A DNA stretch of 33,440 nucleotides from Rhizobium favelukesii (GTDB lineage: Bacteria > Pseudomonadota > Alphaproteobacteria > Rhizobiales > Rhizobiaceae): the NCBI RefSeq assembly GCF_000577275.2, contig NZ_CBYB010000042.1:1-33440 (forward strand), read 5' to 3'. Under the pieces are notes generated by a model. It did no database searches. It saw only the letters and a program-made list of their open reading frames with translations, and was not told where the DNA came from. Each line of letters opens with the position of its first letter. The first letter of the stretch is position 1. Made by a program: the position numbers and the translations under genes. Shown here in pieces: positions 1 to 7,870 of this stretch.

Positions 1-163
1 AACTGGCTACTCATGAGACGCCGGCCCATTACGGCATCTAGCTCGCAACATCTAGGCAGCAGATCAAGTGCTACAGCGTCCTTTGCGCGTCTAAAAAGAC
101 GGGCGGCGCTATAGGTCGGCACCGCGCTTGTTGAATTGCCGGCCGCCGACAGCTACAGTATCC

Positions 164-180
164 GGTACGCCATAATACGA
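164..180 (+). promoter_or_regulatory. Candidate GntR operator, copy 1 (before regulator gene)
   Basis: The sequence GGTACGCCATAATACGA lies about 60 bases before the GntR start. Closely similar sequences occur at 1201-1213 and 1432-1448, in front of the structural genes. The core resembles the small palindromes (GGTATACC type) bound by FadR/VanR-class GntR dimers. This copy has one mismatch in the palindrome. Its position suggests autoregulation. The repetition is seen directly; the role as operator is inferred. Confidence 0.5.
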
Positions 181-241
181 TTCTTGCATTCGGCCGCGGC
201 GGCGGAAGTTGAGTGTGCAAAGTCCAACACTGAGGTACAGA

Positions 242-934
242 ATGAGCGGTGCTCTGAAGGACGCAATTAGAGTTGAGCGTCCTGCAAAGACCTTGCGGGA
301 ATTGGCCCTCGACAAGGTCCGCGAAGCCATCGTAAACGGATATTTCCGTCCCGGAGATCGCCTTGTCGAGCGTGACCTCTGCGCCCAGCTCGGCGTCAGC
401 CGAACAGTTGTGCGCGAGGTTCTGAGACATTTGGAATCGGAAGGGCTTGTCGCCAATCTGCCGAACAAGGGGCCGATCGTCGCGCAGCTCGACATCGAGG
501 AAGCCAAACAGATCTATGAGATCCGTGGCGCGCTGGAAGGCATGGCAGCGCGGCTGTGCGCGGAGCGCCGCAGCCCGGAGATCGTCGCCGCGCTGGAGGA
601 ATCGCTGGCGGGAATACGCAATAGTTACCGCGACAAAGACATGTCGGCTGTGCTGACGAACACCTCTTCCTTCTATCAGACGCTGTTCACGATGGTTGAC
701 AGGAACGTTGCCTGGGGTGTCGTCAATCTTCTCACCGTGCGCATAAACCACCTGCGCTCGATGACGATCAAGACGGAGAGGCGCGGCATCGAAGGGCCGC
801 TGCAGATGTCGAAGATCGTGGACGCCATCCGCCGCGGCGACGGCGAGGGGGCCTACCGGGCGGCGATGGATCACGTCGCCGCCGCGAGCGCGATCGCCGA
901 AGGGGTGCTGTCGGCGAAGAAGCCTTCCGAATAG
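242..934 (+). CDS. GntR-family transcriptional regulator (FadR/FCD subgroup)
   Basis: A DNA-binding regulator of 230 residues. The N-terminal winged helix-turn-helix spans about residues 15-80 and includes the typical GntR pattern FRPGDRLVERDLCAQLGVSR followed by TVVREVLRHLESEGLV. The C-terminal all-helical FCD-type ligand domain follows (about 90-220), with the EIRGALEGMAARL helix. I chose ATG 242 because GAGGTACAG sits correctly before it; an in-frame TTG at 209 is the alternative. The gene is first in an island of same-strand catabolic genes and is separated from them by a RIME element and a control region. Related operator-like sequences before it and before the structural genes suggest that it controls both. 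Effector unknown; by analogy to the family it would be an acidic pathway substrate or intermediate. Confidence 0.9.
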   Translation: MSGALKDAIRVERPAKTLRELALDKVREAIVNGYFRPGDRLVERDLCAQLGVSRTVVREVLRHLESEGLVANLPNKGPIVAQLDIEEAKQIYEIRGALEGMAARLCAERRSPEIVAALEESLAGIRNSYRDKDMSAVLTNTSSFYQTLFTMVDRNVAWGVVNLLTVRINHLRSMTIKTERRGIEGPLQMSKIVDAIRRGDGEGAYRAAMDHVAAASAIAEGVLSAKKPSE

Positions 935-1046
935 AGCATGATGCCGAAAAGCGTAGGCGGTTTTCGGACGACATCATGCTCTCACTATAAAATTTAGAAC
1001 AGGATTCAGATTTTAGGCCGACCCGGCCTAAAATCATCCTGTTCTA
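933..1046. repeat. RIME-type intergenic mosaic element (two palindromes)
   Basis: Two long imperfect palindromes stand side by side directly after the regulator stop codon. The first (933-982) has arms AGAGCATGATG and CATCATGCTCT with inner arms CCGAAAA and TTTTCGG. The second (995-1046) has arms TAGAACAGGAT and ATCCTGTTCTA with inner arms TTTTAGGCCG and CGGCCTAAAA. Size and layout match the Rhizobium-specific RIME1 elements, which lie between genes in many copies. Both halves would form strong RNA hairpins and may also end transcription of the regulator gene. Confidence 0.85.
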
Positions 1047-1173
1047 GGCACGGCGGAGACCGCCGCGGTCTTCGTCGGCGGCGGATGGCAAGCGCCGGCA
1101 CCGAGCATCTGTCGATGTCACTCTAGCAGGCGCAATCACATTCCTAGGAATTTAGCAGACCCGCACTCTAAGC

Positions 1174-1222
1174 TTGACACCCACCTTTGCTCAATGTGAT
1201 GGTATGCCATAATAAATAATAC
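1174..1222 (+). promoter_or_regulatory. Candidate promoter region with operator copy 2
   Basis: A TTGACAC box at 1174-1180 is followed by GGTATGCCATAATA at 1201-1214, nearly the same as the operator-like sequences at 164-180 and 1432-1448. The -10 element cannot be assigned with confidence. It lies 250 bases before the first structural gene. It may be a second operator, or a decayed duplicate of the promoter at 1414. Confidence 0.4.
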
Positions 1223-1413
1223 ATAAGGCGGTATCATATGAACTGGGGGTAATCGTGACCTCCGGACTTGTCGTGCGCCTTCGGTGCGCCGCCGGGGGGC
1301 TGTGACTGCTGACAATAAGCTGAAAGAAGAGGCGCTTTCCAAGCGTGAGAGCACACGCGCGCCAAATTGAAAATCGCCGCCTCGGCCTGAACTGCGTCCT
1401 CGCAGGAACCAAC

Positions 1414-1448
1414 TTGACACTTATTTGCGATGGTATACCATAATACGA
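1414..1448 (+). promoter_or_regulatory. Candidate promoter and operator of the catabolic operon, copy 3
   Basis: TTGACAC (1414-1420) is followed by ATGGTATACCAT (1430-1441), a perfect 12-base palindrome, and then AATACGA. A possible -10 is CATAAT (1439-1444), with a long 19-base spacer. The palindrome would cover the -10 region, so a bound GntR dimer would block RNA polymerase. The first gene starts at 1470. The palindrome is seen directly; the regulatory role is inferred. Confidence 0.55.
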
Positions 1449-1469
1449 AATTGACAGATGAGGTGTTCG

Positions 1470-2072
1470 ATGGCCATTCAAATTCGCAAGACGGGACTGC
1501 AGATCGAGACGACACTGATCGAAGGCGGCAAGGCTGCGGCGGTTCCGCTGAACCTGTTTACCGCCTTCGCGGTCGTGAAAAATCCCTGGGCGGGTCGCGG
1601 CTTTGTCGACGACCTCAAGCCCGAAATTCACGCAGGCGCTCCGGTGCTCGGCGAGTTGCTGACCAAGATGATCATTGATGCGGTTGGGTCCGGCGAGGCT
1701 GTCGAGGGATACGGAAAGTCAGCTGTCGTCGGCCTGGACGGCGAAATCGAACACGGGTCCGCGCTCATCCACACGCTACGCTTCGGGAATTTTTATCGCC
1801 AGGCCGTCGGCGCCAAATCCTATCTCGCCTTCTGCAACACACGCGGTCCAGCCAATGCGCCGATCATGATCCCGCTGATGGACAAGAACGATGAAGGCCG
1901 CCGTTCGCACTACCTGACCATCCAGACGTCGATCCCCGACGCGCCTGCTGCCGACGAAATCGTCGTGGCTCTCGGTGCTTCAATAGGCGGGCGCCCCCAT
2001 CACCGCATCGGCGACCGCTACCAGGATCTGAAAGACCTGGGGCAGGACGTTGCCAATCCTGCGGGCGTTTGA
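1470..2072 (+). CDS. AA_synth (DUF1185) family protein
   Basis: A protein of 200 residues that matches the AA_synth family (DUF1185, PF06684) in length and pattern. Recognisable stretches are the N-terminal IQIRKTGLQIETTLIEGG, the middle GKSAVVGLDGEIEHGSALIH, and the C-terminal GGRPHHRIGDRY. Structures from this family show a variant of the Bacillus chorismate mutase fold; the reaction is not established and a role in amino-acid metabolism has only been suggested. ATG 1470 is preferred over ATG 1458 because GAGGTG is well spaced before it. It is the first gene of the operon, directly behind the candidate operator, and its stop is 14 bases before the hydrolase start. It is a small soluble protein without signal peptide. 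In this setting it may act on an amide or ring product of the monooxygenase; that is inference. Confidence 0.75.
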   Translation: MAIQIRKTGLQIETTLIEGGKAAAVPLNLFTAFAVVKNPWAGRGFVDDLKPEIHAGAPVLGELLTKMIIDAVGSGEAVEGYGKSAVVGLDGEIEHGSALIHTLRFGNFYRQAVGAKSYLAFCNTRGPANAPIMIPLMDKNDEGRRSHYLTIQTSIPDAPAADEIVVALGASIGGRPHHRIGDRYQDLKDLGQDVANPAGV

Positions 2073-2086
2073 AGGAGCGCTCTGAG

Positions 2087-2932
2087 ATGCTGACAGCCGG
2101 ATCGACCACACGCACCGCTGCAGCAACAAACGCTGCCGGTGCCTTGCCCCGAAAGACGACGGCAAGCGGAACGGCCTATCACGAGGCCGGCAGCGGTGAG
2201 CCGCTGATTCTCATTCATGGCGTCGGCATGCGGCTCGAGGCCTGGGCTCCGCAGATCGCATTCCTGTCTGCAGGCCATCGCGTCATCGCTGTCGATATGC
2301 CGGGACATGGGGAGAGCGCAAAGCTGCCGGCGGGCAGTCGGCTCGAGGAGTTCGTCGCCTGGTTCGGACGCTTTCTCGACGAGATGGCAATCGAAACGGC
2401 AAATGTTGCCGGGCACTCGATGGGCGCACTGGTTTCGGGAGGGGCGGCCGCGACCTTTGGCGAGCGTATCAGCCGTGTCGCTTACCTCAACGGCGTCTAC
2501 AGGCGTGAGCCTGAAGCAAAGGCCGCCGTGCTTTCGCGCGCCGCGGCCATTCCGGTATCGGGCGTGGACAAGGAAGGCCCTCTGGCCCGTTGGTTCGGCG
2601 AGGATGCGGACAGCGTCACTGCGCGTGAATTGACGAGAAAATGGCTGAACCTCGTTGATCCCCAGGGATATGCCGTCGCTTACGCCGCCTTCGCGGGAGG
2701 AGACGAGACTTATGCTGACGGCTGGAAAGACGTGGCTGGTCCGGCCCTGTTTCTGACGGGGTCCGATGATCCGAACTCGACGCCCTTGATGGCAGCGCAA
2801 ATGGCAGAGCTTGCGCCGCGGGGCTACGCCCGAATCGTCGAAGGTCATCGTCATATGGTGAACCTGACCGCGCCTGATATCGTCAATTCGGTGCTCGCTG
2901 AGTGGCTGTCGTCCGGGGAGGATGAACGATGA
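2087..2932 (+). CDS. Alpha/beta-fold hydrolase
   Basis: A cytoplasmic hydrolase of 281 residues. The oxyanion-hole motif is LILIHGVGMRLEAW, the nucleophile elbow is VAGHSMGAL (catalytic Ser), the acid is probably in the TGSDDPNSTP loop, and the catalytic His is in EGHRHMVNLT near the C-terminus. The complete triad argues for an active esterase, amidase or C-C/C-N hydrolase. ATG 2087 follows GAAGGAG; an in-frame TTG at 2069 is less likely. The stop overlaps the flavin reductase start (ATGA), so translation is probably coupled. A hydrolase beside a flavin reductase and a luciferase-like monooxygenase recalls RutD in the uracil pathway, but similarity in arrangement does not prove the same substrate. 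Confidence 0.85.
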   Translation: MLTAGSTTRTAAATNAAGALPRKTTASGTAYHEAGSGEPLILIHGVGMRLEAWAPQIAFLSAGHRVIAVDMPGHGESAKLPAGSRLEEFVAWFGRFLDEMAIETANVAGHSMGALVSGGAAATFGERISRVAYLNGVYRREPEAKAAVLSRAAAIPVSGVDKEGPLARWFGEDADSVTARELTRKWLNLVDPQGYAVAYAAFAGGDETYADGWKDVAGPALFLTGSDDPNSTPLMAAQMAELAPRGYARIVEGHRHMVNLTAPDIVNSVLAEWLSSGEDER

Positions 2933-3864
2933 CAATCCAGACTGTCGACCCAAGAGCACTGCGAGATGCATTCGGGGCCTTTCCGACCGGGGTGACCGTC
3001 GTCACCGCCTGTGACGGGGAGGGAAATCCGATCGGCTTCACGGCAAACTCCTTCACCTCGGTCTCGCTCAATCCACCGCTTCTCCTCGTCTGCCTTGCCA
3101 AGACGTCGCGCAATTTTGCCATCATGACCGGAGCGCAGCATTTCGCGATCAACGTGCTTTCGGAAACGCAGAAAGACGTGTCGAACACCTTTGCGCGACC
3201 GGTCGAGGACAGATTTGCGGCGGTCGAGTGGGCGAGGGGATCGGCAGGCTGCCCGATATTCTCAAGCGTGGCGGCCTGGTTCGAATGTGCCATGGAGCAG
3301 GTCATCGAGGCCGGCGACCACGTCATCTTGATGGGGTGCGTCGAAGCTTTCGACAATAGCGGCCGCAACGGTCTCGGCTATGCGCGAGGCGGTTATTTCA
3401 CGCCGACGCTCTCAAGCAAGGCAGTGTCCGCGGCAAGCGAAGGCAATATGGAACTTGCGGCCGTTGTCGAGCGCCGCGGGGAAGTTCTGCTGCTCGGCGA
3501 CGATGTGCTCTCCCTGCCAAGCGTCGACGCCCATGACGGCAACCCGACCGAGGCACTGCAAAAATACCTGGAAACATCAACCGGGCTGAAGGTCAGCATC
3601 GGCTTTCTCTATTCGGTTTATGAGGGCAAGAGCGACGGCAAGCAGCACATCGTCTATCACGCCGTTGCCGGAGAGGGCGAGCCTGCCGGCGGCAGGTTCC
3701 TGAAGCCCGACGCATTGGTTGCGGCAAAGTTCAAGACCAGTTCGACTGCCGATATCGTTAACCGTTTTGCGATGGAAAGCTCGATCGGAAATTTCGGCGT
3801 CTATTTCGGCGACGAGACCGGCGGCACTGTTCACCCAATTCCAACCAAGGACGCAAAAGCATGA
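2929..3864 (+). CDS. Flavin reductase fused to a Nudix-like C-terminal domain
   Basis: A two-domain protein of 311 residues. Residues 1-165 form a flavin reductase (RutF/HpaC-like, FMN-binding split barrel) with FPTGVTVVTA, FTANSFTSVSLNPPLLLVCL and FAINVL. It should supply reduced FMN, using NAD(P)H, to the monooxygenase encoded next. Residues about 170-305 are extra compared with ordinary family members. They begin MELAAVVERRGEVLLLGDDV and continue LSLPSVDA, like the first strands of a Nudix fold, but I cannot see the GX5EX7REUXEEXGU box, so metal-dependent Nudix hydrolysis is unlikely. The domain may bind a nucleotide, flavin or the partner enzyme. ATGA overlaps link it to both neighbours. 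Confidence 0.85.
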   Translation: MTIQTVDPRALRDAFGAFPTGVTVVTACDGEGNPIGFTANSFTSVSLNPPLLLVCLAKTSRNFAIMTGAQHFAINVLSETQKDVSNTFARPVEDRFAAVEWARGSAGCPIFSSVAAWFECAMEQVIEAGDHVILMGCVEAFDNSGRNGLGYARGGYFTPTLSSKAVSAASEGNMELAAVVERRGEVLLLGDDVLSLPSVDAHDGNPTEALQKYLETSTGLKVSIGFLYSVYEGKSDGKQHIVYHAVAGEGEPAGGRFLKPDALVAAKFKTSSTADIVNRFAMESSIGNFGVYFGDETGGTVHPIPTKDAKA

Positions 3865-4901
3865 AGTTCTCCCTCTTCGTCCATATGGAACGGCTTGACG
3901 CCAGCCAAAGCCACAAGAGCCTCTACGAGGAATTCGTCGCGCTCTGCGAGATCGCCGACAAAGGCGGCATGCATGCGATCTGGACGGGCGAGCACCATGG
4001 CATGGATTTCACCATTGCGCCCAACCCTTTCGTGACCATTGCCGATCTGGCGCGCCGCACATCGCGGGCACGGCTTGGAACGGGGACGGTGATCGCTCCC
4101 TTCTGGCATCCGATCAAGCTTGCCGGCGAGGCTGCCATGGCCGACATCATCTGCGATGGAAGACTCGACATCGGTATCGCGCGCGGCGCCTATTCCTTCG
4201 AATACGAGCGTCTGCTGCCCGGTCTCGATGCCTGGGGCGCCGGCCAGCGCATGCGCGAGCTCATACCGGCGGTCAAAGGCATATGGGCCGGCGACTACGC
4301 GCATGACGGGGAATTCTTCAAGTTTCCGTCGACCACGTCGGCGCCGAAACCGCTGCAGCAGCCGAACCCGCCGATATGGGTTGCGGCGCGCGATCCAAAC
4401 TCGCACGAATTTGCCGTCGCCAACGGCTGCAACGTTCAAGTCACGCCGCTCTGGCAGGGCGACGACGAGGTTCAGTCGTTGATGGAGCGCTTCAACGACG
4501 CCTGCGCCAAGAATCCCGAGATCGAGCGGCCCAAGATCATGTTGCTGCGCCATACCTATGTCGGCTCGTCAGAGGACGATGTCGCCCAGGCCGCCCATGA
4601 ACTGAGCGTCTACTACAATTACTTCTTCGCCTGGTTCAAGAATGAGAAGCCGATTGCCCAGGGGCTGATCGAACGGATCCCGGACGAACAGATCAGAGCA
4701 AACGCGATGCTGTCGGACCAGGTCATGCGCACCAACAATGTCGTTGGCGACGCTGAGGCCGTCATCGAGCGGCTCAAAGCGTACGAAGCGCTCGGCTACG
4801 ACGAATATTCCTTCTGGATCGACACCGGCATGAGCTTCGAGCGCAAGAAGGCGTCGCTCGAGCGCTTCATCACCGAGGTCATGCCGGCATTTCAGGAGTA
4901 A
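3861..4901 (+). CDS. LLM-class flavin-dependent monooxygenase (bacterial luciferase-like)
   Basis: A 346-residue TIM-barrel flavoenzyme of the bacterial luciferase family. Typical features are the N-terminal FSLFVHMERLD, then IWTGEHHGMDF, the conserved strand GTGTVIAPFWHPIKLAGEAA, and ADIICDGRLDIGIARGAY. Enzymes of this class take reduced FMN from a separate reductase and insert oxygen into the substrate; known reactions include cleavage of rings, C-S bonds and N-containing substrates. The reductase gene is immediately upstream and overlaps by four bases. The two very likely form a two-component monooxygenase that carries out the central step of the pathway. Substrate not predictable from sequence alone. 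A complete, undamaged family member in length. Confidence 0.9.
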   Translation: MKFSLFVHMERLDASQSHKSLYEEFVALCEIADKGGMHAIWTGEHHGMDFTIAPNPFVTIADLARRTSRARLGTGTVIAPFWHPIKLAGEAAMADIICDGRLDIGIARGAYSFEYERLLPGLDAWGAGQRMRELIPAVKGIWAGDYAHDGEFFKFPSTTSAPKPLQQPNPPIWVAARDPNSHEFAVANGCNVQVTPLWQGDDEVQSLMERFNDACAKNPEIERPKIMLLRHTYVGSSEDDVAQAAHELSVYYNYFFAWFKNEKPIAQGLIERIPDEQIRANAMLSDQVMRTNNVVGDAEAVIERLKAYEALGYDEYSFWIDTGMSFERKKASLERFITEVMPAFQE

Positions 4902-4905
4902 GACC

Positions 4906-6369
4906 ATGCGGCGTTTCCAGCACTACATCGACGGCGAATTCTCAGATGGCGAGGCCTGTTATTCGAGCATCGATCCAGCCTCCGGCACGGTCTGGGCTGA
5001 GATGCCCGAAGCGCGCGAGGGCGATGTCGATCGGGCTGTCAACGCTGCCGACAAGGCACTTTACGAAGGCGCGTGGCCGAAAATGACGGCCACCCAACGC
5101 GGCAAGCTGCTTTACAAGCTGGCCGACCTGGTTGCTGCTAACGCGCAGGTGCTGGCTGAACTGGAGACGCGCGACACCGGCAAGATCATCCGCGAGACAT
5201 CGGCGCAGATCGCTTACGTTGCCGAATACTATCGCTACTATGCCGGCATCGCCGACAAGATCGAAGGCGCCTACCTGCCGATCGACAAGCCCGACATGGA
5301 TGTCTGGCTTCGCCGCGAGCCGACCGGCGTCGTTGCGATGGTCGTACCGTGGAACAGCCAGCTTTTCCTGTCGGCAGTGAAGATCGGCCCGGCGCTGGCG
5401 GCCGGCTGCACGATGGTGGTCAAGGCCTCGGAAGACGGGCCGGCGCCGCTTCTCGAATTTGCGCGGCTCGTGCACGAGGCAGGCTTTCCCGCCGGCGTCG
5501 TCAACATCATCACCGGTTTCGGCGCCTCCTGTGGCGCCGCCCTCGGCCGCCATCCGAAGATCGCGCATGTCGCCTTCACCGGCGGACCCGAGACCGCCCG
5601 GCACGTCGTTCGCAACTCGGCCGAAAACCTCGCCTCCACTTCGCTTGAACTTGGCGGCAAGTCGCCATTCATCGTCTTTGCCGACGCAGACCTCGAGAGC
5701 GCTGCCAACGCCCAGGTCGCGGGCATCTTCGCCGCGACAGGGCAAAGCTGCGTTGCCGGGTCACGGCTGATCGTCGAACGCAGCGTCAAGGATAAATTCG
5801 TCGCCCTGCTGCGCGATAAGGCGGAGGCGATCCGGATCGGTGCTCCGCTCGATATGGCGACCGAAGTCGGCCCGCTTGCCACCAAGCGCCAGCAGGACAA
5901 TATCGGCGTCCTCGTCGCCAAGTCGATCGAAAGCGGCGCCCGCCTGGTCACGGGAGGACGCAAGATCGACGGCGACGGCTATTATTTCCCGCCGACGATT
6001 CTCGACTGCGATGATGTCGCCTCGCCGTCGCTGATCGAGGAATTCTTCGGGCCGGTCTTGTCCGTCGTGTCATTCGAGACGGAGGCCGAGGCGCTGCGGC
6101 TCGCCAACGATACCCGTTATGGCCTGGCTTCCGGCGTCTTCACCCAGAACCTGACCCGGGCGCACCGGCTGATGAAGGGGCTCCGTGCCGGGATCGTCTG
6201 GGTCAACACCTACCGCGTGGTATCACCGATCGCGCCGTTCGGCGGTTTCGGCCTGTCGGGCCATGGCAGAGAAGGCGGCATGGCCGCGGCGCTCGATTAT
6301 ACCCGTACCAAGACGATCTGGCTCAGGACATCGGACGATCCGATCCCCGATCCCTTCGTGATGAGGTAG
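4906..6369 (+). CDS. NAD(P)-dependent aldehyde dehydrogenase
   Basis: An aldehyde dehydrogenase of the usual 487-residue length. It has the oxyanion Asn in VVPWNSQLFLS, the catalytic Glu in LELGGKSPF, the catalytic Cys in ATGQSCVAGSRL, and EEFFGPVLSV plus the C-terminal PFGGFGLSGHGREGG motif. It would oxidise the aldehyde released by the upstream monooxygenase or hydrolase to a carboxylic acid. It starts four bases after the monooxygenase stop, with AGGAG overlapping that stop. A second paralogue (10632-12086) lies after the transporter genes. The two are not close copies, so they probably act on different aldehydes. Confidence 0.93.
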   Translation: MRRFQHYIDGEFSDGEACYSSIDPASGTVWAEMPEAREGDVDRAVNAADKALYEGAWPKMTATQRGKLLYKLADLVAANAQVLAELETRDTGKIIRETSAQIAYVAEYYRYYAGIADKIEGAYLPIDKPDMDVWLRREPTGVVAMVVPWNSQLFLSAVKIGPALAAGCTMVVKASEDGPAPLLEFARLVHEAGFPAGVVNIITGFGASCGAALGRHPKIAHVAFTGGPETARHVVRNSAENLASTSLELGGKSPFIVFADADLESAANAQVAGIFAATGQSCVAGSRLIVERSVKDKFVALLRDKAEAIRIGAPLDMATEVGPLATKRQQDNIGVLVAKSIESGARLVTGGRKIDGDGYYFPPTILDCDDVASPSLIEEFFGPVLSVVSFETEAEALRLANDTRYGLASGVFTQNLTRAHRLMKGLRAGIVWVNTYRVVSPIAPFGGFGLSGHGREGGMAAALDYTRTKTIWLRTSDDPIPDPFVMR

Positions 6370-6374
6370 CGCCG

Positions 6375-6698
6375 ATGTTTTACGAGATCCGGAGCTATCG
6401 GCTGAAGAACGGCACGATCCCGCAATATCTCAAGGTCGTCGAGGAGGAGGGGATCGAGATCCAGAAGAGCCATCTCGGTACGCTCGTTGGATACTTCTTT
6501 TCGGAGATCGGAACGATCAACGAGATCGTCCACATCTGGGCCTTTGCGAGCCTGGACGACCGGGAAGCGAGGCGCCAGAGGCTTTTGGCGGATCCCCGGT
6601 GGCAGGCCTTCCTGCCCAAAATCCGCGATCTCATCGAGGCGGCGGAAAGCAAGATTATGAAGCCAGCTAACTTTTCTCCGAGGAGCGAGGCGCACTGA
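6375..6698 (+). CDS. NIPSNAP-family protein
   Basis: A small protein of 107 residues with the NIPSNAP signature start MFYEIRSYRLKNGTIPQYL and the middle HIWAFASLDDREARRQRL, followed by WQAFLPKIRDLI. The fold is a dimeric alpha-beta barrel; bacterial members often sit in catabolic operons, where their chemistry is mostly unproven. The gene begins five bases after the aldehyde dehydrogenase stop. It is the last enzyme-like gene before the importer genes. It could be a small isomerase, monooxygenase-like protein or binding protein; no catalytic residues can be assigned. Confidence 0.85.
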   Translation: MFYEIRSYRLKNGTIPQYLKVVEEEGIEIQKSHLGTLVGYFFSEIGTINEIVHIWAFASLDDREARRQRLLADPRWQAFLPKIRDLIEAAESKIMKPANFSPRSEAH

Positions 6699-6746
6699 CG
6701 GCATAAGGCATACCCGTAGGACAAACCAGAACAAGGATAAGGGAAC

Positions 6747-7757
6747 ATGAAAACAACATTTGCTGTCGCGGCAGTTGCCGCATTCGTGGCTGTGTCCGTA
6801 CCGGCGCACGCCGACAACATGGTCTTCTCGAGCTGGGGAGGAACGACCCAGGACGCGCAGAAAGCCGCATGGGCAAGCCCGTTCACGGAGAAGACCGGTA
6901 TCACCGTCGTACAGGACGGGCCGACGGATTACGGCAAGCTCAAGGCGATGGTCGAGGCTGGCCAGGTCACTTGGGACGTTGTCGACGTCGAAGGCGACTA
7001 TGCCGCCCAGGCCGGCAAGAATGGCCAGCTCGAGAAGCTCGATTTCTCCATCATTGATAAATCCAAGCTCGATCCGCGCTTCGTGACCGATTATTCGGTC
7101 GGCAGCTTCTATTATTCCTTCGTGATTGGCTGCAATGCCGATGCCGTCAGCGCCTGCCCGAAGACATGGGCGGATCTGTTCGACACGGCAAAGTTTCCGG
7201 GAAAGCGCACATTCTACAAGTGGTCGGCTCCCGGCGTGATCGAAGCGGCACTGCTTGCCGACGGTGTAGCTGCCGACAAGCTTTATCCGCTTGATCTCGA
7301 CCGCGCCTTCAACAAGCTCGACACGATCAAATCGGATATCGTCTGGTGGTCGGGCGGCGCACAGTCGCAGCAGCTTCTGGCATCCGCCGAGGCTCCCTTC
7401 GGCAGTGTCTGGAATGGCCGCATGACCGCGCTTGCGGCGAGCGGTATCAAAACTGAGACCTCATGGGAACAGAACATCACCGCTGCGGATTCGCTCGTCG
7501 TGCCGAAGGGTTCGCCGAACGCGGAAGCCGCGATGAAGTTCATTGCAATGGCAACCTCGGCCGAACCGCAGGCCGCCCTTGCAAAAGCCACCGGATATGC
7601 CCCAATCAACGTTGACTCGGCCAAGCTGATGGATCCGGAGACGGCCAAGACCCTGCCGGATCAGCAGACGGCCAGCCAGGTGAATGCCGATATGAACTAC
7701 TGGGCGGACAATCGCGATGCCATCGGCGAGAAGTGGTACGCCTGGCAGGCGAAATAG
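6747..7757 (+). CDS. ABC transporter periplasmic binding protein (spermidine/putrescine type)
   Basis: A 336-residue periplasmic binding protein. A Sec signal peptide (about residues 1-22, MKTTFAVAAVAAFVAVSVPA, cut near AHA-DN) is followed by the class-typical FSSWGGTTQDAQKAAW and DYGKLKAMVEAGQV. The PotD/SBP_bac family binds polyamines and other small cationic or opine-like compounds. TAAGGGA (6738-6744) lies 2-8 bases before ATG. It heads the importer genes 6747-10621. A hairpin after its stop (7779-7801) probably lets the binding protein be made in excess over the membrane parts. The ligand is unknown but a nitrogen-containing compound fits with the family and the enzymes next to it. Confidence 0.92.
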   Translation: MKTTFAVAAVAAFVAVSVPAHADNMVFSSWGGTTQDAQKAAWASPFTEKTGITVVQDGPTDYGKLKAMVEAGQVTWDVVDVEGDYAAQAGKNGQLEKLDFSIIDKSKLDPRFVTDYSVGSFYYSFVIGCNADAVSACPKTWADLFDTAKFPGKRTFYKWSAPGVIEAALLADGVAADKLYPLDLDRAFNKLDTIKSDIVWWSGGAQSQQLLASAEAPFGSVWNGRMTALAASGIKTETSWEQNITAADSLVVPKGSPNAEAAMKFIAMATSAEPQAALAKATGYAPINVDSAKLMDPETAKTLPDQQTASQVNADMNYWADNRDAIGEKWYAWQAK

Positions 7758-7778
7758 GCTGAAACTTGAGTTGAACGG

Positions 7779-7801
7779 GCACGGCGAATGTTCGCCGTGC
7801 C
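7779..7801 (+). terminator. Intercistronic hairpin after the binding-protein gene
   Basis: GGCACGGCGAA (sequence 7778-7788, strong pairing from 7779) is complementary to TTCGCCGTGCC, with a two-base loop TG. There is no following T run. Such hairpins after the binding-protein gene usually act as partial terminators or protect the upstream mRNA from 3' exonucleases. The 113-base gap it lies in is the longest within the importer genes. Confidence 0.65.
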
Positions 7802-7870
7802 TCCCGCAGCGTCGGTGCGCGTTTGTTGGACCTCGGCGCATGCATAAATTGACGGGTGGGAAGGACTGTC

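Noticed and set aside
71..874. Long minus-strand frame opposite the GntR gene
   Set aside because: It mirrors the codon structure of the GntR gene, has no family pattern, and is rich in Arg, Ala and Pro as shadow frames are.
2018..2971. 317-codon minus-strand frame over the hydrolase gene
   Set aside because: Antisense shadow of a clear alpha/beta hydrolase with complete catalytic motifs; no motif or ribosome site of its own.
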